Assembly (NCBI GenBank): GCA_964631605.1
Contig: CAZVYG010000017.1
Coordinates: 1 to 64,000 of the forward strand
Origin: JARKQH01 sp964631605
GTDB lineage: Bacteria > Verrucomicrobiota > Verrucomicrobiia > Limisphaerales > UBA8199
Reading direction: 5' to 3'
DNA length: 64,000 nt
Shown here: piece after piece, positions 16,908-23,627 of the stretch
How the letters are laid out: each line of letters starts with the position of its first letter
Position numbering within the stretch: the first letter of the stretch is position 1
Position numbers and translations under genes: made by a program
The notes under the pieces: model-generated
Databases searched by the model: none
What the model was told of the DNA's origin: nothing
What the model saw: only the letters and a program-made list of their open reading frames with translations

Positions 16908-17175
16908 AGGGGACGGAGGCAAGGCTGAGGGCTGAAACTTGAAACCGGAAAGTTGAAAGAGTGGACTATCGGACTATCGGACTATCGGACTATCCGACTA
17001 TCGGACTATAGGACCATCCGACGATGGGACTGACGGAGGGCTGAAACTTGAAACTTGAAACTTGAAACTTGAAATCTGAAATCTGAAAGGCCCGAGTGAA
17101 CCACGGAATACGCGGAAGACACGGAAACACTGAAACACTGAAGCACTGGAGCACTGAAGCACTGGAGCACCGGAT
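16908..17175. repeat. composite repeat tract R7
   Basis: It repeats the module order of R6: ctgaaacttgaaacc, seven or more gactatcg/gactatcc units, a gggactgacggaggg linker, four gaaactt units with two gaaatct variants, ccacggaatacgcggaagac, then an 8-base gaaacact/gaagcact/ggagcact array to about 17170. It lies between the first toxin-antitoxin pair and the HEPN remnant. Confidence 0.92.
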
Positions 17176-17196
17176 TACAGACGCACCGGCGCCCGA

Positions 17197-17439
17197 TTAT
17201 GGGGCGGCCCAGCCTTGTTGGGAACGAACTTTGTCGCCGAATTCGACACACCAGGCAGGCAGCTCGCCGGCGAGGCGCCCCGCCACCGTTACCAGCTCGC
17301 GGAGGCGGTCCGGCCGCAAGGTCAGATCGTAGGCGTGGCGCATCACGTGGCGGAAGCCTTTAAGTTCGCGAAGGTCGCTGACCCGGTCGGCGGGAATGAA
17401 GGCCGGCCGAATGCCAGGTAAATTCGGTGAGGAGGATGG
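17197..17439 (-). pseudogene. truncated HEPN (HepT-like) remnant
   Basis: Reading on from the stop of the MNT gene in the same frame gives about 80 residues containing LRELKGFRHVMRHAYDLTL, which has the R-x4-H type motif and surroundings of HepT-like HEPN ribonuclease domains, and ends at a TAA at 17197-17199. Family members are usually 130-160 residues and begin with an N-terminal helical region that is missing here. No good start codon is present between the MNT stop and the conserved block. I infer a decayed HEPN partner of the MNT gene directly upstream. Confidence 0.6.
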
Positions 17440-17787
17440 TCAGGCCGGCAGGGTCCACGGTTCTCCTTCGCGCAGAATTTTGTCACGAAAACGGCATTCG
17501 GCCAACAACAGTATGTCCACCCGGCGCCCGAGGCGCTCGGCCAGCAGGCTGGTCAACTGGTAAAGGCTCGGGGTGGCGGGCTCGGCGGCCAAGGCCAGGT
17601 CAACGTCGGAGGTCTCGTCGAACTTCCGCGGCGTGGCGAGGGATCCGAAGACGATGACGGTCTGGCCCGGAAGCAGTTGGCAAAGGGCTTCCCACAATTG
17701 CCGGCGCACCTCGGCGCGCAGGTCTTCCCGGCGCTGAAGCCGCTCTTGTTCCATCTGCTGCAGCAAGGTCACAGGCTTTGGTTCCAA
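17440..17787 (-). CDS. MNT-type nucleotidyltransferase (antitoxin of a HEPN-MNT module)
   Basis: A protein of 115 residues with the minimal nucleotidyltransferase signature GSLATPRKFDETSDVDLALA, that is GS followed by D-x-D, and a C-terminal RVDILLLAECRFRDKILREG. MNT proteins pair with HEPN RNases and neutralise them by AMPylation of the toxin. The catalytic motif is complete. The expected HEPN partner lies just downstream but appears N-terminally truncated, so this is probably an orphan antitoxin. Repeat tract R8 lies upstream. Confidence 0.85.
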   Translation of the reverse strand: MEPKPVTLLQQMEQERLQRREDLRAEVRRQLWEALCQLLPGQTVIVFGSLATPRKFDETSDVDLALAAEPATPSLYQLTSLLAERLGRRVDILLLAECRFRDKILREGEPWTLPA

Positions 17788-17829
17788 ATTATTATTCCCG
17801 ACAAGCGGAGGATTGGCAAGGGGAGGAGG

Positions 17830-18062
17830 GACTATGGGGCTGTGGGACTATAGGACCATAGGACTATCCGACTATCGGACCACCCGACCATGGGAGCGAC
17901 GGACGGATGAGGGATGAAACTGGAAACCGGAAAGCAGCAAGGTGTGAAGGTGCGAAAGTCCACAGGTGCGAAAGTGTAAAGGTGTGAAAGTCCAAAAGTG
18001 CGAAAGTGGGTTCCGTGGTTAGCGATTCGGTATTCGGTGCATTCCGTGATCGGGAAAAAGTT
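17830..18062. repeat. composite repeat tract R8
   Basis: The plus strand reads gactatag/gactatcc/gactatcg units, then gcgacggacggatgaggg, one gaaactggaaacc, then the 8-base gtgtgaag/gtgcgaaa family, then a degenerate ttccgtggtt unit followed by related attcggt/attccgtg sequence. The order A, linker, 7-base, 8-base, 9-base is the same as in R9. It sits between the MNT gene and the second ParE pair. Confidence 0.9.
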
Positions 18063-18091
18063 GAAACGCTGCAGCCCGCCGTTGCCCGCGG

Positions 18092-18382
18092 TTACTTGAG
18101 TCGCTGCCGTGTCCAGGCGGGGTCGCGACGGCAGTCCAGGACGGCACTGACGGAGACGAGGTCGCCTTCCACGGTGTAATAGATGGCATAGGGGAACCGG
18201 CGGGAGAGGAGCCGGAACCGCCCAAAGACTTTCCGGTGAACCCCGGCATACAATTGGAGCGAGTCAATGTCCGAAAAGAGCGAGTCGAGGAAGTAAGCGC
18301 CCAGGCCCTGTCGCTGGTTTTCGTAAAACGCGAAGCCCGCGGCCAGGTCTTCCTTCGCCGAGGGCAGAATCCGAATGGTCAT
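18092..18382 (-). CDS. ParE/RelE-family toxin
   Basis: A complete 96-residue toxin: MTIRILPSAKEDLAAGFAFY at the start, GLGAYFLDSLFSDID in the helix, and a C-terminal RRFPYAIYYTVEGDLVSV then VLDCRRDPAW, as in ParE. These toxins act on DNA gyrase or on ribosome-bound mRNA depending on subfamily; the target here cannot be read from sequence. It overlaps the antitoxin gene by ATGA. Unlike the pair at 16.3-16.9 kb, both genes are intact. Confidence 0.88.
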   Translation of the reverse strand: MTIRILPSAKEDLAAGFAFYENQRQGLGAYFLDSLFSDIDSLQLYAGVHRKVFGRFRLLSRRFPYAIYYTVEGDLVSVSAVLDCRRDPAWTRQRLK

Positions 18383-18603
18383 GGAAAGCGGTTGCGCAAC
18401 TCTCGCTTGGCGGCTTCCCAGTCCTCATATTGCTCCTGGCCGGAGCGCACGCGCTGCTCGCGTTGGTCGAGAACTTGCGCGTGCCAAGGGGGGGACTCGA
18501 ATTGCTCGGCGTTTCGGCTGAGGTCGGCCCACAGGGCTTCCATCGCCCGGAGTTTCTCCTCCAAGCTCATCCGCTCAATCTCCAACTCAACGGCCATATT
18601 CAA
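18379..18603 (-). CDS. addiction-module antitoxin
   Basis: A small protein of 74 residues with IERMSLEEKLRAMEALWADL and SPPWHAQVLDQREQRVRSG, the hallmarks of Unstab_antitox-type antitoxins (the PPWH motif is common). It lies upstream of and overlaps the ParE gene, the usual order for this family. The N-terminal part probably carries the dimerisation and DNA-binding role, and the C-terminal WEAAKRELR segment probably binds the toxin. Confidence 0.85.
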   Translation of the reverse strand: MNMAVELEIERMSLEEKLRAMEALWADLSRNAEQFESPPWHAQVLDQREQRVRSGQEQYEDWEAAKRELRNRFP

Positions 18604-18659
18604 AGCCTAGCACACCGCCCCCCCGGAACAAAGGGCAAAGACCAGGGAAGGGAACATAA

Positions 18660-18866
18660 TAAGGCCGTCCAACTATCCGACCATGGGACTATCCGACTAT
18701 CGGACCATGGGACCGACGGACGGATGAGGGATGAAACTTGAAACCGGAAAGCAGCAAGGTGTGAAGGTCGCCAGGTCCGAAGGTGCGAAAGTCCAAAAGT
18801 TTTTCTGTGTATTCCGTGTATTCCGTGGTTAAGGAATCGCTGAAACACCGAAACACTGAAACTACA
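18660..18866. repeat. composite repeat tract R9
   Basis: It contains gaccatgg/gactatcc units, gaccgacggacggatgaggg, gaaacttgaaacc, the gcaaggtg/gtgcgaaa family, then tgtattccgtgtattccgtgg (9-base family) and an 8-base gaaacacc/gaaacact array. It closely parallels R8 over its first 120 bases. It ends at the stop codon of the AbiEii-like gene. Confidence 0.9.
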
Positions 18867-19647
18867 GTCCGTAATGCACGCCAACGAGCCGGGGGAGGGA
18901 GCCGCCCAAGGTGGCGCGGTGAACGCTGAAGCCGGGACTATCATGCCACCCGATTTGGTCGGCGTCGCGGACGAAGGCGACACCGGGTTCGACGCCGGCG
19001 GCGGCAGCCTTCTGAATCTCGCGCAGGGCGGTGTCCGCCAGAGCGAGCCAGCGGGTTTTGAGGTCCACCGGGTCGAACGCGGCGCCCATCTCGCGAAGTT
19101 CGGCCGGGTTGACGCGGGAGTTGCGTTGCATTTGGTTGAGGAGGAGAAAGGGATTGAAGCCCGGGTCTTTGGCGCACGCCGCCCAGATGACCGCGTAAAG
19201 GGGATAGGTTTCCGCGTTGGCCACAAGGTCCACGAGGTCGCGGGTCTCGGCCCGTCCGCCCATGGCAAGGGCTTTGTTGGTAAGCGCATCGAACCGGTGC
19301 AGCCGCCAGCCGAGCAAGTCGTCAGGCTGGATCGGAAAGAAGCGCCAGGCGGCGTCCTGACACCATTCGAGCTTGACACCGTCGGCGCCGCGCGAAACCC
19401 AGGCGCGGCGAATGGCCGGCGTCCAGAGTTCCGGACGGACGGCATAGCCGTGTTGCTGCAGGGTTTGCAGGTCTTTCTCACTGGACTGGATGACGGCCTG
19501 CTCGGCGTCGTGGAAAACGTCCACATCGGCGCTCCAGCGAACGGCTTCGCGGGCATTCAGAGAAATCCCGCCCGCCACGTAGCTTTCGGGCGAACGGTTT
19601 GCGGCCAGGAGGCGGAGCAGCTCGGATTGAAACGGGGTTAAAGGCAC
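18862..19647 (-). CDS. AbiEii-like nucleotidyltransferase
   Basis: A protein of 261 residues from a GTG at 19647 (VPLTPFQSELLRLLAANRS). The conserved block YVAGGISLNAREAVRWSADV followed by DVFHD has the GG...S.DVDVF layout of the AbiEii/AbiGii DNA-polymerase-beta-like fold. Type IV toxin-antitoxin and abortive infection systems use this fold to modify tRNA or a partner. Its start overlaps the end of a small gene upstream by about 10 bases, so the two form a module. Upstream Met codons in this frame are inside the partner gene. The call is by motif and layout; the substrate is unknown. Confidence 0.72.
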   Translation of the reverse strand: MPLTPFQSELLRLLAANRSPESYVAGGISLNAREAVRWSADVDVFHDAEQAVIQSSEKDLQTLQQHGYAVRPELWTPAIRRAWVSRGADGVKLEWCQDAAWRFFPIQPDDLLGWRLHRFDALTNKALAMGGRAETRDLVDLVANAETYPLYAVIWAACAKDPGFNPFLLLNQMQRNSRVNPAELREMGAAFDPVDLKTRWLALADTALREIQKAAAAGVEPGVAFVRDADQIGWHDSPGFSVHRATLGGSLPRLVGVHYGL

Positions 19648-19850
19648 GCTTCGATTTCGCGCGCGGTTTGCCAGGCGGCCGGGCCGCCGTTCTCGCGCAG
19701 ACGGCGGACGACCAGTTCGACGTCGGCCCGGTCGGCAAGCGGGAGGGCGGGCTGACGGGTCCAGAAGCATTCCGGATGCCTGACCAGGGCGGCTTGCGCC
19801 CGGCGCAGAGCCTCGGCCGAGACGGACAATGCGGTCTTCTGGACGCTCAT
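19638..19850 (-). CDS. small partner of the AbiEii-like gene
   Basis: A protein of 70 residues, MSVQKTALSVSAEALRRAQA then HPECFWTRQPALPLADRADV and VVRRLRENGG. The start at 19850 is chosen because sequence further upstream is repeat tract R10. It overlaps the nucleotidyltransferase start, and its position matches the antitoxin-like gene of a two-gene defence module. I do not recognise a named domain; the R/LRENGG-type end recalls small proteins seen beside nucleotidyltransferase toxins. Confidence 0.6.
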   Translation of the reverse strand: MSVQKTALSVSAEALRRAQAALVRHPECFWTRQPALPLADRADVELVVRRLRENGGPAAWQTAREIEACL

Positions 19851-19892
19851 ACGTTCGCTGAGTTCAGGGTCGCACGAAGACACTTCGAGGGC

Positions 19893-20020
19893 AAGGGGCG
19901 GAGGCAAGGCTGAAGGCTGAGGGCTGAAACTTGAAACTTGAAACTTGAAAGACCGGACTATCGGACCATCCGACCATCCGACTATAGGACTGTTCGACCA
20001 TGGGACTGTCGCGAGGGTGA
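19893..20020. repeat. composite repeat tract R10
   Basis: ggcaaggctgaaggctgagggctg, then three gaaactt units and gaccggactatcggaccatcc-type 8-base units ending gggactgtc. The order is the same as the first half of R6 and R7. It separates the AbiEii-like module from the DUF6036-like module. Confidence 0.88.
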
Positions 20021-20041
20021 TTTCGAGCCTGAAGGACTGGT

Positions 20042-20416
20042 CTAGGCTGGGAGTAAAGGCCGGGGCCTGCCGCGGCGGCCAAACACCGGAAGGCCGATGT
20101 CGCGGACCATCCAAGGGGGGACTTCCTCGGGGATGGGGTCGCGGCAGCCCAGTTGCTCGCGGAATCGGCGCAGCATGGTCGGGAGCCGATAGAGGCGGGC
20201 GGCGGCCTGGTACAGGGCCAGCCGCCGCAGGGCGCGCCCGGAAGCAGCAGGGGCCTCGGGCAATCGCTGGTGCAGGGTGAGCGCCCAGTCAACAGCCTGA
20301 CGCAGGGCGTCCAAGTCAGTCACCGCGCCTTTTTCCCATTCGTTCCACGCGGCGTTGAGGCGGGCCGGATGGAAGGCCAGTTCGTAGGCGGTTTGGAGTT
20401 GGGCGCGCGCGGTCAT
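20042..20416 (-). CDS. uncharacterised partner of the DUF6036-like gene
   Basis: A basic helical protein of 124 residues (TAYELAFHPARLNAAWNEWE, ALRRLALYQAAARLYRLPTM) with no domain I can name. Its ATG overlaps the stop of the nucleotidyltransferase upstream as ATGA, so the pair is translated together. By analogy with MNT-HEPN and AbiE modules it may be the second component of a toxin-antitoxin or abortive-infection pair; that is inference from layout only. Confidence 0.6.
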   Translation of the reverse strand: MTARAQLQTAYELAFHPARLNAAWNEWEKGAVTDLDALRQAVDWALTLHQRLPEAPAASGRALRRLALYQAAARLYRLPTMLRRFREQLGCRDPIPEEVPPWMVRDIGLPVFGRRGRPRPLLPA

Positions 20417-20955
20417 GACAGCCAGCGTTTAAGGTCGCGTTGCAGATTTTCAAGGTTTTCGCGAACCAGGGCATCATTTCGGAAAGGGGCAGGCAGCCTG
20501 TCAACGGCCCGGACGATGTCTTCGAAGCGGAGGCGGCCATGAATGACCAGGAACTGAATGTCCGCCTGGTCGGTCGGGTCGTAGCGGATCAGGCGGCTGG
20601 CTACAAGGTCCGCCGGCGACAGGGTAAATACGCGCAGACGACTGCCCTGCCACAACGGCACGCTGTTTTCAGGGGAGGGAGCGGCCAAGCAGAGACGGTC
20701 GGGACCGATCCATTCGATGTGGTCGGACGGAAAATCTTCAGCAGGGTTGACGGGCAGGCCAGCCTGCTCGGCTGCGGCAACCAAGGCGCGCTGGTTGGCG
20801 ACGCTATAGGGTCCGGCGACGTCCACATCAAGGCTAAACCGGTCTTCTTCACCCATGAGCATGACAGCGGCCGACCCGTAAACGCAGAGGCTGGCGGGTT
20901 CATTCAGTGCTGCATCGAGGCGGTCCAGATGTTCGCGAAGTGTTTTGGCGTTCAT
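20413..20955 (-). CDS. DUF6036-like nucleotidyltransferase
   Basis: A protein of 180 residues from the ATG at 20955 (MNAKTLREHLDRLDAALNE). It has a nucleotidyltransferase core: CVYGSAAVMLMGEEDRFSLD followed by VDVAGPYS, then PADLVASRLIRYDPTDQADI. This GSA...D-x-D plus 'DLxxxKxxRxDxxDxxDI' pattern matches DUF6036-type proteins, which resemble AbiEii antitoxin/toxin partners. It precedes and overlaps an unknown gene. Confidence 0.75.
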   Translation of the reverse strand: MNAKTLREHLDRLDAALNEPASLCVYGSAAVMLMGEEDRFSLDVDVAGPYSVANQRALVAAAEQAGLPVNPAEDFPSDHIEWIGPDRLCLAAPSPENSVPLWQGSRLRVFTLSPADLVASRLIRYDPTDQADIQFLVIHGRLRFEDIVRAVDRLPAPFRNDALVRENLENLQRDLKRWLS

Positions 20956-21061
20956 GAACGTGATCCGCTGATTCAACTTTTTGAGGGCAAGCTGCCGCCC
21001 TTGGTTGTTTGCGGGGTTTCCCGCAAAAACCTGCTTCGACTGACTCGATTGTCGTGCCGGA

Positions 21062-21182
21062 ACATCCGGCGTTTTGTCCGACGATCCGACTATCCGACTA
21101 TCCGACCATCGGACTATCCGACTATAGGACCATCCGACTATCGGACCATCCGACCATCAGACTATCGGACGATGCGACTATC
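21062..21182. repeat. composite repeat tract R11 (8-base gactatcc/gactatcg array)
   Basis: About thirteen consecutive units of the 8-base family with variants gactatcc, gactatcg, gaccatcc, gaccatcg and gactatag. Units ending tccga and units ending tcgga are reverse complements, so stretches such as tccgactatcgga can fold into 5-bp hairpins with a cta loop. The end of the tract supplies the TAG stop of the four-helix-bundle gene at 21178. Confidence 0.93.
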
Positions 21183-21552
21183 CGTCTGCGGCGGCCTCTC
21201 GCTCCACAGCGCGAATCAATCCCTGCAAGCATGCCAAGGTCCGTCGGGCCTGGTCCTGGAGCGGCTCAACTTCCGCACGCTTGAAATACCCCAGCCGGGT
21301 GGCAAAGTGCAGAAAATAATGGGCTTCGTTCAGCGAACCACGGGCAACGTACAGGAAATGCAAGTAGTCCTTCTGCCTCGAGCGTGAGGCTCCTTCGACA
21401 ATGTTGGCCGGCACTGAGTATGCCGCGCGTCGGATTTGCGATGTGAGGCCATAAACTTCCTCTTTGGGAAAGGCGGCGGTGGCCGAGTAGATCGCAACCG
21501 CCAGGTCGTCAGCCAGTTTCCATGCTTCAATTTTCGTGTAGTCCCGCAGCAT
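21178..21552 (-). CDS. four-helix-bundle protein (S23/IVP family)
   Basis: A protein of 124 residues: YTKIEAWKLADDLAVAIYSA, LTSQIRRAAYSVPANIVEGA, SRSRQKDYLHFLYVARGSLN and EAHYFLHFATRLGYF, matching the whole family profile. It is a different branch from the one at 5952. Its stop codon is TAG from the minus-strand reading of the gactatcc repeat array R11, and tract R12 lies shortly upstream. A reasonable GAGAAGGA ribosome-binding site lies upstream of the ATG. Its role is unknown. Confidence 0.9.
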   Translation of the reverse strand: MLRDYTKIEAWKLADDLAVAIYSATAAFPKEEVYGLTSQIRRAAYSVPANIVEGASRSRQKDYLHFLYVARGSLNEAHYFLHFATRLGYFKRAEVEPLQDQARRTLACLQGLIRAVEREAAADG

Positions 21553-21621
21553 GAGGTCCTTCTCAAACTTAACTAATTCGCCGGCACCGAATTCCGGCTG
21601 CCGGATTCACCAGCAGTCCGG

Positions 21622-21692
21622 TTTTCAGAATTCCCAGTCCGATAGTCCCATAGTCCGGTAGTCCCATAGTCCGATAGTCCCATAACACTGCT
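21622..21692. repeat. composite repeat tract R12
   Basis: Eight-base units in the opposite orientation to R11 (gatagtcc, catagtcc, ggtagtcc) over about 55 bases, 70 bases upstream of the four-helix-bundle gene and just beyond the 3' end of the GbsR gene. Together R11 and R12 flank the four-helix-bundle gene with inverted arrays of the same family. Confidence 0.88.
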
Positions 21693-21717
21693 CCTCGGTC
21701 TCTGGTCCATGGCCTTG

Positions 21718-22221
21718 TCATCCCCGCCTTTTCCATCCGCCCAGAAGATTGGTAACGAATGGGATGACGCGGCGGCTCTGCCTGCCCCAACTGTGGAGCA
21801 TGGTGACTCGGGCCTGGACTCGGCCGCGCTCGTCAGGCGGCATTTCCCGTACCAAATCGGCAATGCGGTCCATGCGGTCCAGGCCGGCATCCAGCCGCGG
21901 CAGGACTTGGTCGCGCAGGAAGCGGGTCGCGAGGTTGCGCAGTTCGGCGACGGCTTCGTAGTGGACGCGGCGGTCGCCGGCGACATAGACGGCGCGGATG
22001 GCGCCGGCGTTGCGGAGGAACTTGAGTCCCTGGCTGGCGCTGCCTTTGCTGAGGCGCAGGCGCTCAATAAGGTGGTCCATGGCCAGCGGTTGGGCGGAGA
22101 TGAACAGCAGGCCGTAGATTTCGGCGTAGGAGCGGGGCTGACCCAGCAGGCGGCCCAGCTCAACGAAGAGATGGATCACCTCGGTCTCGAGGGGGGAGAG
22201 AGCTGGGGCGGCGGGGGACAT
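21718..22221 (-). CDS. GbsR/MarR family transcriptional regulator
   Basis: A protein of 167 residues with a winged-helix domain. SYAEIYGLLFISAQPLAMDH and RLRLSKGSASQGLKFLRNAG (recognition helix) are highly typical of GbsR-like MarR regulators. DRRVHYEAVAELRNL forms the wing and linker to a dimerisation helix. GbsR proteins often control osmoprotectant or transport genes, but no such gene is adjacent here. Repeat tracts lie on both sides. Confidence 0.88.
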   Translation of the reverse strand: MSPAAPALSPLETEVIHLFVELGRLLGQPRSYAEIYGLLFISAQPLAMDHLIERLRLSKGSASQGLKFLRNAGAIRAVYVAGDRRVHYEAVAELRNLATRFLRDQVLPRLDAGLDRMDRIADLVREMPPDERGRVQARVTMLHSWGRQSRRVIPFVTNLLGGWKRRG

Positions 22222-22267
22222 GGGCGGCTGTGGGGTGGCGGATTACGGGGCGGTGCGTTCAGAGTTT

Positions 22268-22535
22268 GGGATTGTGCGGGAGTTCGGATTTGGCATTTGA
22301 AATTTCAAATGTGAGATTTCAGATTTCAAATTTCAGGTTTCAGGTTTCAGCTTTCAGATTTTGTTGGGGCCGGGGGGCATCCGGCGCGTGATCATTATTG
22401 ACATGGTTTCATCGTATGCAGGTCTTATACCAAGCTGGTTCGAAACGTTCAAGTACAAATGAACAAAATGAACGCGGGGCCTGTGGGGACACGACCGCAC
22501 AGCCCGACTACGGAACACCAAAACATCAAATGACC
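22268..22535. repeat. degenerate repeat tract R13
   Basis: 22268-22360 holds 7-base units (tttcaaa, tttcagg, tttcagc) running on the plus strand, the AT-rich counterpart of the gaaactt family. Between 22436 and 22535 there are weaker echoes (gaacaaaatgaacgcgg; gaacaccaaaacatcaaatgacc). The remaining sequence up to argF (22536-22688) shows no gene. Confidence 0.7.
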
Positions 22536-22688
22536 GAAATACCGGCCCGAGGTTCAAAGGCCGCTCTTTGGCCCAAATTGAATTCCCGCCGCGTCCGGAG
22601 GAACGGCCGAACCGGGGCCTTGGGTTTCCAGCGGCCCGGCGAGGAGGGCGGATTCAACCCGGGCCTGGCCCGAGGGAACCGGGCCGGG

Positions 22689-23585
22689 TCAGGCAACCAG
22701 CCACTGGAGGGCGGCTTTCTGGGCGTGGAGACGGTTTTCGGCCTGGTCGAAGATGGTGTCGGCGTGGGCTTCGAAGGTGGCTTCGTCAATTTCCTTGCCC
22801 CGATAGGCGGGAAGGCAGTGCATGACCAGGGCGCCGGGCTTGGCGAGCTTAAGCAGGCCGGCATTGAGCTGATAGCCTTTGAGTTGTTCGATGCGGCTGG
22901 CCGACTCGGCTTCCTTGCCCATGGACACCCAGACGTCGGTGTAAAGGACATCGGCGCCCCGGGCGGCTTCCCGCAGGTCTTCGGTGCACAGGACTCTGCC
23001 GCCCGCCCGTTTGAGGAGGTCGGGTTGGGGCTGGAAGTTCCGCGGCGCGGCGATTCTCAACTCGAAGCCGAGTTTTGCGGCGGCAAAGACCCAGGAATTG
23101 ACCACGTTGCAGGCGCCATCGCCTATGAACGTGACGATTTTGCCCTGGATGGGCCCGCGTTTTTCCTGGACGGTGAACACGTCGGCCAGAATCTGGCAAG
23201 GGTGCTCCTCATCGGTGAGGGCGTTGATGGTGGGGATTTTGGCGTAACGGGAAAACTCCTCGACATCAGACTGGGCGAAAGTCCGAAAGACCGCGCCATG
23301 AACCATGCGTCCCAGAACCCGGGCGGTATCCTTGATGGGTTCGCCGCGTCCGAGTTGTATCTCGCTGGAGGGCAGGAAGATAACCTGTCCGCCCAGCTCG
23401 CGGATGCCGACCTCGAACGAAACCCGGGTGCGGGTCGAGGCCTTGGAGAAGATCATCGCCCAGATTTGTCCCGAGAGCGGCTGTCGCGGGTGGTGTCCGC
23501 GCTCGCGCTTGAGAACTGTCGTGTCGGAGAGGATTTGGTTGATGTCCGCCGCCGACAAAGACTCAATGCTCAATAGATGTCTCAT
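22689..23585 (-). CDS. argF: ornithine carbamoyltransferase
   Basis: A protein of 298 residues. It condenses carbamoyl phosphate and ornithine to citrulline in arginine biosynthesis. The carbamoyl-phosphate loop SKASTRTRVSFE, the DEEHPCQILADVFT block, DVWVSMGKE and the HCLPAYRGKEI loop are all present, as in active OTCases. The length is usual for the short bacterial form. It lies 42 bases downstream of argD on the same strand, consistent with an argDF transcript. Confidence 0.96.
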   Translation of the reverse strand: MRHLLSIESLSAADINQILSDTTVLKRERGHHPRQPLSGQIWAMIFSKASTRTRVSFEVGIRELGGQVIFLPSSEIQLGRGEPIKDTARVLGRMVHGAVFRTFAQSDVEEFSRYAKIPTINALTDEEHPCQILADVFTVQEKRGPIQGKIVTFIGDGACNVVNSWVFAAAKLGFELRIAAPRNFQPQPDLLKRAGGRVLCTEDLREAARGADVLYTDVWVSMGKEAESASRIEQLKGYQLNAGLLKLAKPGALVMHCLPAYRGKEIDEATFEAHADTIFDQAENRLHAQKAALQWLVA

Positions 23586-23627
23586 CTTGGATTGGCTGAA
23601 AGGTGACTGTTTAAGGGCGAAACGGGG

